From JBOGED01 sp050743625 (GTDB lineage Bacteria > Actinomycetota > Nitriliruptoria > Euzebyales > Egibacteraceae), in NCBI GenBank assembly GCA_050743625.1, contig JBOGED010000399.1, positions 1 through 13,959 of the forward strand: a DNA stretch of 13,959 bases. The letters are read 5' to 3'. Shown piece by piece: positions 6,465-12,761 of this stretch. The notes under the pieces are model-generated. The model ran no database searches, was not told the DNA's origin, and saw only the letters and a list, made by a program, of their open reading frames with translations. Every line of letters begins with the position of its first letter. Position 1 is the stretch's first letter. A program made the position numbers and the translations under genes.

Positions 6465-6791
6465 GTGCCCACATATGAGGCACTAGCCAGGTTCCTACGC
6501 GACTACGACACACTGACGGCTGAGCAGCAACGCGCTTTTCGTCAAGCGCTCAAGAAATTTATCGACGACGTGGACCATGGACAATTCCGTGCCGGGCTTC
6601 GGGTGAAAGGAATCAGAGGAATGCCAGGCCACTACGAGATGACCTGGGCGCCAGACGGCCGGGCAATCTTTCGGTATGGAGCCCCGGTGCGTCCCGAACT
6701 CCGACACGTCATTTGGGTGGCCATCGGAACTCACGATGTTCTGAAGACCACCAATCCAGTCCAGCTCGATCCGCTGTACGACGGTGTCTAA
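6465..6791 (+). CDS. RelE/ParE-superfamily toxin
   Basis: A 108-residue protein whose GTG start directly follows the antitoxin stop (TAGGTG). It reads MPTYEALARFLRDYDTLTAE, a basic helix QQRAFRQALKKFIDDV, then FRAGLRVKGI, then the strand GHYEMTWAPDGRAIFRYG and HVIWVAIGTHDVL. The order of a two-helix N-terminus, then LRVK, then EMTWA-DGRA and IGTHD is that of RelE/HigB-like toxins, small ribosome-dependent mRNA nucleases. The late His is a possible catalytic residue; subfamily-level assignment is not possible. There is no frameshift and the pair looks intact. Its role is most likely to stabilise the element or defend its host. The EEP remnant converges on its 3' end with no clear terminator between. 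Confidence 0.75.
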   Translation: MPTYEALARFLRDYDTLTAEQQRAFRQALKKFIDDVDHGQFRAGLRVKGIRGMPGHYEMTWAPDGRAIFRYGAPVRPELRHVIWVAIGTHDVLKTTNPVQLDPLYDGV

Positions 6792-7081
6792 TCGGCATGC
6801 CTCCGGCAGGGTCCAACCTTCGGCGATCCATGCGAATAGCCCACCGTCACCACCTATTGTCTGAATCCTTCGAGCGGGGTTGGTTCACGATCGATGGGTT
6901 TCCAGGGCTCCTGGGCTACCAGAACATCGACGCGGTGATTTCGCAACCAGGCTGTCAAGCGGGTGTGAGCCGCAAGATTGCCTAACCGCTTGTTAAGGTT
7001 GATCGAGGCCAGCCGGACCGAATGTCCCGGCGCCCAGTCACCTAAGACGCCGCCCCCAAAGCTGTTCGGTTGCCATGCCAC
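6792..7081 (-). pseudogene. Endonuclease/exonuclease/phosphatase (EEP) family protein, broken
   Basis: The minus strand reads VRLASINLNKRLGNLAAHTR, then WLRNHRVDVLVAQEPWKP, then EGFRQ and a TAG. This is the N-terminus of an EEP-fold enzyme (DNase I-like): the Asn of SINLNKR and the Glu of AQEPW are the first metal and active-site residues. Adding one A at the stop continues as IGGDGGLFAWIAEGW, as expected for the next strands. The gene then ends about 20 codons later against the toxin gene, so at least half of the usual 250-residue domain is missing, including the catalytic His and Asp. The start is probably ATG 7081, overlapping the MazG-like gene by 40 bases, so the two formed an operon. 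Non-functional unless the frameshift is an error, and truncated in any case. Confidence 0.6.
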
Positions 7082-7386
7082 ACGATCCGATCGCGGAATC
7101 CGCCACGCTTGGCGGCTTTTCCTGCTCGCAGCTCCTCTAGCTGCGCCGCGTCCACACCTAAGTCAGCACCGAGTGTATGCACCACCTCGAGTATGTCAGC
7201 CAGTTCTTCCGGATCCTCTGAGGCCAAAAATTCGTCTACCTCCTCCTTCAGCTTGTCACGCAGCAATTTGTGATACTCCTCGGGCTCGGCTCGCCGTACC
7301 TCCGGCACCTCACCGCGGGACCGGATGATCTGCGGAATTCCGTCACGGACGAGTTTTCCGCCGCTCTTGTCAGTACGGTCGAGCAC
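7042..7386 (-). CDS. MazG-like nucleoside triphosphate pyrophosphohydrolase
   Basis: A 114-residue protein starting at GTG 7386-7384 behind GGGAGG at a 5-base spacing; the longer open frame upstream does not look coding. It begins VLDRTDKSGGKLVRDGIPQI, then RSRGEVPEVRRA, then LLRDKLKEEVDEFLASEDPE, ELADILEVVHTLGADLG and KAAKRGGFRDRIVW. This is the all-alpha NTP pyrophosphatase fold: the EEVDE and ELADILE helices give the acidic Mg-binding residues, and the KLVRDxIP start and RGGF end are typical of a small single-domain group common in actinobacteria and phages. These enzymes hydrolyse (d)NTPs to monophosphates. It is followed by, and overlaps, the EEP remnant. Complete by family length. The exact nucleotide substrate is unknown. 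Confidence 0.82.
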   Translation of the reverse strand: MLDRTDKSGGKLVRDGIPQIIRSRGEVPEVRRAEPEEYHKLLRDKLKEEVDEFLASEDPEELADILEVVHTLGADLGVDAAQLEELRAGKAAKRGGFRDRIVWHGNRTALGAAS

Positions 7387-7663
7387 GCTGACCTCCCTCA
7401 CCACGCATGCGCCTGAAGCGGCCCGAGTTCTCGCTGGCCGCATCGAGGTTCGCAGCTTGCCGTGAACTTCACTCACGTCTCTGTATGGCCGCTTCATGTG
7501 GCCACGAGAACCTTGGGCGTAGGCCATTAGGACTAGCCTTGTCCGTGCGACCGAGGGGATCGAGGGGCGATGGGTCACCCGGAACGCGGGCGTCCCTGGT
7601 CGTTGCCCCGATATCGGTGTCATGGTTGATGGCCAGCACGCAGTCGGCTCATCGCAGGCGCGC

Positions 7664-7960
7664 TTACCAATAGGCGGACACCGCGCCATCGGGCAGCATC
7701 TCTTCGCGCCACCGCAAAGTGGCGCCCGCCCGAGTGGCGCCACACAACAGCGCGCAAGCTGGCGATAACGTCCACTTACCACCCGCGCCCAGCAACCAGT
7801 GACCACCATCGCCTCGATCACCTGCAACTCGACGTACTGTGCGGACCGACACTTGGCCTTGGACATCTTCCGGAATCAGGTCAACCGCATACCCATTCCG
7901 ACGCCTAGACGCCAACGACGCGAGTTCCCCAGGCCGCACACAGGCCGCACGAGGACGCAA
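7664..7960 (-). CDS. Unidentified frame, up to 98 residues
   Basis: The interval 7387-8051 has no recognised gene. The best candidate is this minus-strand frame, which reads AVDLIPEDVQGQVSVRTVRR, then GDGGHWLLGAGGKW, then ATRAGATLRWREEMLPDGAV and ends SAYW. The alternation of charged and hydrophobic residues looks protein-like and the W-rich end could be a domain edge. The ATG at 7960 lies in the repeated 25-bp block's flank, so a true N-terminus is doubtful. It points the same way as the MazG-like gene but stops 278 bases before it. Family not recognised; it may be a fragment. The overlapping minus frame 7042-7866 covers the rest only with Arg/Pro/Cys-rich residues of no evident design. Confidence 0.25.
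   Translation of the reverse strand: MRPRAACVRPGELASLASRRRNGYAVDLIPEDVQGQVSVRTVRRVAGDRGDGGHWLLGAGGKWTLSPACALLCGATRAGATLRWREEMLPDGAVSAYW
7929..7953 (+). repeat. Right phased repeats: 25-bp block repeated from 5714-5738
   Basis: This block is identical to 5714-5738, in the same orientation, and has CAGGCCGC at 7930 and 7941, again 11 bp apart. It lies about 100 bp inside attR, while the left copy lies about 46 bp inside attL. Confidence 0.8.
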
Positions 7961-8051
7961 AAGGATGAGTTGCAGTGATGAAGGTCGAGAAGTGAAACCG
8001 CAGGTCAGAATGCAGATTTACCGATGAAGGCAGGTCGGCGAAATAGCCTGT

Positions 8052-8100
8052 ACCGGCTTTGGGAGCCGGGGGTCGCGGGTTCGAATCCCGCCGTCCCGAC
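8052..8100 (+). repeat. attR: 49-bp copy 2 of the tRNA-Pro 3' end
   Basis: An exact copy of 5620-5668. The 5' acceptor strand and D-arm are missing and the CCA is replaced by CAG, so this is not a tRNA gene. It marks the right end of the integrated element. Confidence 0.92.
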
Positions 8101-8158
8101 AGGACGCTTCGCGGCACCTGGGGCAGTCACACTTCGCTGGTGATGCAAAGGAGGGCTC

Positions 8159-10858
8159 GTGCGCGCGGTGTGGATACTGTGCGTGGCCGCGCTGCTCACG
8201 GCGTGGTTGCCCGCGGCGGTGGGTCATGGCCAAGATGGCCAGGAGCGCGTCACACAGCTGGCCGGCGATGATGCCGTCGGGACCGCCGTGGCGGTGTCGC
8301 GAGCGCATTGGGCTCGGTCAGACGAGGTCGTGCTGGCCAGCGACACGAACTATCCGGACGCACTCTTGGGTGGGACTCTGGCCGAGAAGCTCGACGCCCC
8401 GCTGTTGTTGACGGACCCCGGGCGGCTCTCAGATCCGACGCGAGAGGAGGTCAAGCGCCTCGGTGCCAGCCGTGTCGTCCTGCTCGGGGGCCTTTCCGCC
8501 GTCTCGGAGAGCGTGACCGAGGAGCTGCGCGAGGCGGGCCTCCAAGCGGATCGTCTCGGCGGCGGGGACCGGTACGCCACCGCGGCGCTCATCGCGGGAG
8601 AGCTGGGCCAGGCTCGCGAGGTTGCGCTCGCGCCGGGCGACCACTTCGCCGACATCGTGGCGGCGGGAGCGCTGGCCGTCGGGACCGGCTTGACGCCGGT
8701 GCTCTTGACGGCGAGGGACCGGCTCCCCGCGGCTACCACCGAGGCCCTGAGGCGGGCGGCCGTGAATCGGGTGCTGATCCTCGGGGGCGGGCACGTCGTG
8801 TCGGCTGAAGTCGAGCGTCAGATACTCGAGATGGGCCTTGACGTTCAGCGGCTTGGTGGAGCCCACCGGTACGAGACGGCGGCCCTGGTCGCGGGCGAGG
8901 CTCTCCGGCGAACGACGGCCGAGACCCTTCCCCTCGTGGTGACCAGCGGCGAGTCCTTCGCCGACGCGCTCACTTCCGTGGCGCTTGCCGCACGGTTGGA
9001 GGGCTTGTTGGTGTCCGTGCCGCGTGACGGCCTGGCCGACGTCCCGAAGGTTCGCCGGCTGCTTGTCCTTGCCGGCCCCCGCCTGGACCAGGCGTGGGTC
9101 GTCGGCGGGTCACGCGCGGCGGATGACGCGGAGCAGATTCGCGCGGCGATCGCCACCGGCCCGATCACAGGGAGTGCCGTGGCGACTGGAATGCCTAGCG
9201 ACGGAGCGGTCGCGACCGTCGACCCCCTCGCGACACGTGCCGCCCTCGACGTTCTGGCGCGAGGCGGCAACGCGGTCGACGCGGCGATCGCCGCAGCGGG
9301 CATGCTCGGAGTCGTCGAGCCGTTCTCGGCCGGTATCGGCGGCGGCGGGTTCATGGTCGTCTACTCCGCGGCCGACGGGGCGGTGACGACGTTCGACTCC
9401 CGCGAGACCGCTCCCGCCGCTTACTTCCCCGAGGCGTTCCTCGACCCCGCGAGCGGTGAGCCCATCCCGTTCGAGGAGCGAGTGACGAGCGGCCTGGGTG
9501 TCGGCGTGCCCGGCACCGTCTCAGGCTGGGCCATGGCGCTCGACCGGTTCGGCACCCTTACGCTGGACGAGCTGTTGCAGCCGGCGATCGAGGCGGCGGA
9601 GTACGGCTTTCCTCTCGACCCCACGTTCGTGTCACAGGTCGAGGACAATGCCGACCGGTTCGCTGCGTTTACCTCTACGTCTGCCCTCTACCTGCCGTTG
9701 GACGGCAAGCCGCAACCTTCAGGCGCGTGGTTCCGCAACCCGGATCTCGCGCGGACGATGATGAGCATCGCGCAGCAGGGTCCTCAGGCGATGGGCGCTG
9801 GGCCTGTCGCGGAGGCTGTTGTGCGGACCGTGAGGAGTCCTCCGGTCGTTCCTGGCAACATGCGCCACGTCCGTGCGGGCCTCATGACGGTCGCGGACCT
9901 CGGCGCGTACGAGGCGATCGAGCGCCCGCCCGTCGTGAGCGAGTACCGCGGCTACACCATCTTCGGCATGCCGTTGCCGAGCAGCGGTGGACTGACGATC
10001 GCGCTGGCCCTGAATCAGCTCGAGCGGTTCGATCTCAGCGCCTCTCCTCGGGAGGAGGCGCTACACGGCCATCTCGAATCCACTCGGCTGGCGTGGGCTG
10101 ACCGAAACGGGTTTATGGGCGACCCCGCGTTTCTGGACGTGCCGGTGGAGGGGCTGTTGTCGCAAGGCTACGCCGATTCTCGGAGCACCCTGATCGCCGA
10201 TACCGCATCCGAAGAGCCGCGCCAGCCGGGTGACCCACTCGCGTACGAAGGCGGTAGGGGACCGAAAGCCGTGGGCAGCTCGGACGAGCCTCGCACGGGC
10301 TCGACCACCCATCTCACCCTTGCGGACGCGCAGGGCAATGTCGTGTCGTATACCTTCACGATCGAGCTGACGGGAGGCAGCGGCATCGTGGTACCCGGTT
10401 ACGGATTCTTGCTGAACAACGAGCTGACCGACTTCGACCCCATGCCGTCCCACCCGAACGCGCCCGCAGCCGGCAAACGTCCCCGGTCGAGCATGAGCCC
10501 GACGATCGTGTTGCGTGACGGCAAGCCAGTCCTCGCGGTGGGCACGCCAGGGGGCGCATCGATCATCACCACGGTGCTGCAGATCCTGATCGGCGCCCTG
10601 GACCTCGGCGACGACCTCGCCGGAGCGATCGCCGCGCCACGCGTGGCAAACTACAACGACACGTCGAGCGTCGCCGAGCCCGCGTTCCTCACCACGCCGG
10701 AAGCCGCCGCCCTGCGGGCTCGAGGCCACACCTTCGAGGCGAGCGAAGAGATCGGCGCCGCCACCGGCATCACCTTCACCCCGGACGGCGCTCCCACAGC
10801 CGTCGCCGAGCCTCAACGCAGGGGCGGTGGCGCCGCCGACGTCACCCCAACCCGGTAA
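8159..10858 (+). CDS. ggt: Secreted gamma-glutamyltranspeptidase fused to three CWB2 cell-wall-binding repeats
   Basis: An 899-residue protein starting at GTG 8159 behind AAAGGAGGG. Residues 1-22 are a Sec signal peptide (VRAVWILCVAALLTAWLPAA). Residues about 29-330 hold three CWB2 repeats, each with a DRLGGGDRYATAALIA-like or FADALT-like core, which bind anionic wall polymers and tether the enzyme outside the membrane. Residues about 335-890 are a complete gamma-glutamyltranspeptidase: the substrate-binding Arg415 in DSRETAP, catalytic nucleophile Thr716 in GSTTHLT (where the proenzyme would cut itself), GSGIVVPGYGFLLNNELTDF, RSSMSPTIV and GTPGG. It would hydrolyse or transfer gamma-glutamyl groups from glutathione or poly-gamma-glutamate at the wall. 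GGT is normally about 550-580 residues; the extra length is the wall anchor. attR lies 58 bases upstream, so its promoter must be within or beyond the inserted element. tRNA-Gly follows 13 bases after the stop. Confidence 0.93.
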   Translation: MRAVWILCVAALLTAWLPAAVGHGQDGQERVTQLAGDDAVGTAVAVSRAHWARSDEVVLASDTNYPDALLGGTLAEKLDAPLLLTDPGRLSDPTREEVKRLGASRVVLLGGLSAVSESVTEELREAGLQADRLGGGDRYATAALIAGELGQAREVALAPGDHFADIVAAGALAVGTGLTPVLLTARDRLPAATTEALRRAAVNRVLILGGGHVVSAEVERQILEMGLDVQRLGGAHRYETAALVAGEALRRTTAETLPLVVTSGESFADALTSVALAARLEGLLVSVPRDGLADVPKVRRLLVLAGPRLDQAWVVGGSRAADDAEQIRAAIATGPITGSAVATGMPSDGAVATVDPLATRAALDVLARGGNAVDAAIAAAGMLGVVEPFSAGIGGGGFMVVYSAADGAVTTFDSRETAPAAYFPEAFLDPASGEPIPFEERVTSGLGVGVPGTVSGWAMALDRFGTLTLDELLQPAIEAAEYGFPLDPTFVSQVEDNADRFAAFTSTSALYLPLDGKPQPSGAWFRNPDLARTMMSIAQQGPQAMGAGPVAEAVVRTVRSPPVVPGNMRHVRAGLMTVADLGAYEAIERPPVVSEYRGYTIFGMPLPSSGGLTIALALNQLERFDLSASPREEALHGHLESTRLAWADRNGFMGDPAFLDVPVEGLLSQGYADSRSTLIADTASEEPRQPGDPLAYEGGRGPKAVGSSDEPRTGSTTHLTLADAQGNVVSYTFTIELTGGSGIVVPGYGFLLNNELTDFDPMPSHPNAPAAGKRPRSSMSPTIVLRDGKPVLAVGTPGGASIITTVLQILIGALDLGDDLAGAIAAPRVANYNDTSSVAEPAFLTTPEAAALRARGHTFEASEEIGAATGITFTPDGAPTAVAEPQRRGGGAADVTPTR

Positions 10859-10871
10859 ACTGCAACCATCC

Positions 10872-10945
10872 GCGGGCGTAGCTCAATGGCAGAGCTCCAG
10901 CCTTCCAAGCTGGTGATGCGGGTTCGATTCCCGTCGCCCGCTCCA
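10872..10945 (+). tRNA. tRNA-Gly (anticodon UCC)
   Basis: Acceptor GCGGGCG (10872-10878) pairs with CGCCCGC (10935-10941); discriminator T and encoded CCA at 10943-10945. The anticodon arm is CCAGC-CTTCCAA-GCTGG with TCC at 10904-10906. The D-arm GCTC/GAGC and the T-arm with TTCGATT are present. The 3' end next to a recombinase gene makes it a likely attachment site. Confidence 0.96.
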
Positions 10946-10959
10946 CATGGCATCCTAGC

Positions 10960-11011
10960 TGCGGAAACACATTCGTGCTATCTTCGAGGGCGTTAGCACA
11001 GCGCTTCCGCA
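10960..11011 (+). promoter_or_regulatory. Nested inverted repeats between tRNA-Gly and the recombinase
   Basis: TGCGGAA (10960-10966) pairs with TTCCGCA (11005-11011), and inside it GTGCTA (10975-10980) pairs with TAGCAC (10994-10999). TTCCGCAA recurs at 11071-11078, in the first codons of the recombinase. The position suggests recombinase arm sites or an operator controlling the integrase; which one cannot be told. Confidence 0.4.
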
Positions 11012-11063
11012 ACACCATACTGGACGACTTCGGGAGCGCGATTCAGAGCCTCTGGAGGCGGTG

Positions 11064-11966
11064 ATGGCGGTTCCGCAAGACCTTGAGATGCTCCACAAGA
11101 GCTTCGTGCGATCCCTGCGTGCCGAGAACATGGTGGCCGGCACGATCGACAACTACACCCTGGCGATCAACCAGTTCGCGGCCTTCCTCGCCGAGCGTGA
11201 CGACGGCCTCACGCTGGTCGCGGACATCAAGCGGGCGCACGTCGAGGAGTTCCTCGTCCAGCGCTCGGGCGAGGTGTCCTCCGCGACCCTGAACCAGCGC
11301 TACCGCTCACTCCACCGCTTCTTCGCCTACCTTCTCGATGAAGGCGAGATCGCCGCGAACCCCATGGCGAGGATGCGCCCGCCCGCGATCGCGGAACAAC
11401 CCGTCCCCGTGCTGACCGAGGGACAGGTCAAGGCGCTGCTCAACACGGTCAAGGGACGCGACTTCTTCGAGATCCGCGACAACGCGATCCTGCGACTACT
11501 GCTCGGAACCGGGATGCGGCGCGCCGAGCTGCTCGGCCTCCACGTCGACCACGTCGACCTCGACTTGGACGTCGCGATCGTGCTCGGCAAGGGACGGCGC
11601 GAACGAGCCTGCCCCTTCGGCAAGAAGACAGCAGTGGCGATCGACCGCTACCTCCGCGTCCGCTCCCGCCACCGCCTCGCCTACTTACCGAACCTGTGGC
11701 TCGGACCACAGGCCGCGCTCGGCAAGGGCGGCCTGCGCTTCATGCTGGAACGGCGCGCCGAGCAAGCCGGCCTCGGCCACATCCACCCCCACCAGTTCCG
11801 CCACACCTTCGCCCACGAATGGCTCTCCGTCGGCGGCAACGAGGGCGACCTCATGCGCCTTACCGGCTGGCGCTCCCGCCAGATGCTCACCCGCTACGCC
11901 GCCTCCGCCGCCGACGAACGTGCCCGCGAAGCGTATCGCCGGCTGGCACCAGACGACCGATACTGA
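11064..11966 (+). CDS. Tyrosine recombinase / integrase
   Basis: A 300-residue protein starting at ATG 11064, five bases after GGAGG (the GTG at 11061 is too close). Residues 8-95 are a SAM-like core-binding domain (SFVRSLRAENMVAGTIDNYT). Residues about 115-295 are the catalytic domain with all active residues: Arg152 in GTGMRRAELLGL, Lys176 in LGKGRRER, His243 and Arg246 in HPHQFRHTFAHEWL, Trp269 in LTGWRS and nucleophile Tyr278 in MLTRYAAS. It is complete and of XerC/D-like size. It reads away from tRNA-Gly, the standard arrangement for an integrase whose attachment site is that tRNA's 3' end. It may also be the source of activity for the integrase-less element at tRNA-Pro, but different tRNA targets argue against this. 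The partner att site lies outside the window. Confidence 0.92.
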   Translation: MAVPQDLEMLHKSFVRSLRAENMVAGTIDNYTLAINQFAAFLAERDDGLTLVADIKRAHVEEFLVQRSGEVSSATLNQRYRSLHRFFAYLLDEGEIAANPMARMRPPAIAEQPVPVLTEGQVKALLNTVKGRDFFEIRDNAILRLLLGTGMRRAELLGLHVDHVDLDLDVAIVLGKGRRERACPFGKKTAVAIDRYLRVRSRHRLAYLPNLWLGPQAALGKGGLRFMLERRAEQAGLGHIHPHQFRHTFAHEWLSVGGNEGDLMRLTGWRSRQMLTRYAASAADERAREAYRRLAPDDRY

Positions 11967-12761
11967 CACCATGTCGCTGTATATCGAGCACATAGAAGGG
12001 CCGACTGATGGTCGCCCGGTGGTTTGCCTCTGACTACCAATGCCGCTTCACCGCGATCCTCCTACATGATAGTCGGATGACGACCTCGGTAGCTCAGGAT
12101 GCCTCGTAGCGACACACTATCCAATCAAACCACTCGCATGTCCAGGAATCGGCGCGTCTAGAGCGGCGGTCGCAGCGCTTGTTAAGCGGAGCCGCGTTCC
12201 GTCATGTCCGACTAAACGTCTCGGCTAACTATTCAGGTTCCCCCTGAGCACATTCCTGCAGGGCAATGACTCGTCCATGGTGCCGGAACAGCTCCTAGCA
12301 GCAAAATAGTGGCAGACGGGGCCAATATGTGACAGGTGCGGGTCTGCTCAGTGGCAAAGCTGTCGGTCAGAGCATCGCGGACTCTCCTCCCGGAACACGA
12401 ATAGTTACCGCCTCGGCTTCGGATGCGATGATCACCACCCTTGGTTCCTCTCCTGATGATTGGCGCGTCTCTTCATGAAGCGCGGTGGCGCAAGCTGTTG
12501 ACACGAACTGTCCACAAAGGGACCACCGGAGGTCACGGGGCAGCTCAGCCCTGTCGGGAAAGCGATCATCTAGAGGTACGGATGGATTGTCCCTGCTTGC
12601 AAGCACAATATGAGAGATATGCCTCGACTGCAGTTGACACTTGACAGGACGACCAAGCTAAGCCATTCTGCCTTGCAGTTACTGAGTACCAATTAGATTT
12701 CTCGTGGTGTTGCGATATACACGCACGGGCGTCACAGGCGGCCCTGGCGGGAGGGAGCACT
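11967..12761. other. Gene-free stretch between recombinase and cutinase
   Basis: About 795 bases of lower GC with stops in all frames. The longest frame (minus, 12367-12606, 79 residues) has no recognisable domain. There is a small CGCTT-GTT-AAGCG hairpin at 12176-12188. Two overlapping TTGACA hexamers occur near 12634-12648, which could be -35 elements for the cutinase gene though no good -10 is evident. I see no tRNA, att copy, terminal inverted repeats or CRISPR-like repeat here. Confidence 0.5.

Larger units (their letters stand above)
5620..8100. mobile_element. tRNA-Pro-anchored integrated element, about 2.4 kb
   Basis: The 3' 49 bases of the tRNA (5620-5668) recur exactly at 8052-8100, so excision between the copies would release a 2,432-bp circle and leave the tRNA whole. 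Inside are a toxin-antitoxin pair, a MazG-like enzyme, a broken EEP nuclease, an unidentified frame and phased short repeats near both ends. GC is visibly lower than in the flanks. No integrase lies within, so the element is either a deleted remnant or moved by a recombinase supplied from elsewhere. The layout is seen directly; mobility is inferred. Confidence 0.8.

Noticed and set aside
7387..7866. N-terminal extension of the MazG-like gene
   Set aside because: The extra 160 residues are Arg/Pro/Cys-rich with no domain, and a good Shine-Dalgarno site sits right before the GTG at 7386.
8052..8100. Second tRNA-Pro gene
   Set aside because: Only the 3' part is present; there is no 5' acceptor strand or D-arm and the CCA is not kept. 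It is an attachment-site copy.
12367..12606. 79-residue minus-strand frame in the gap before the cutinase
   Set aside because: No ribosome site, no recognisable motif and no neighbour to suggest a role.
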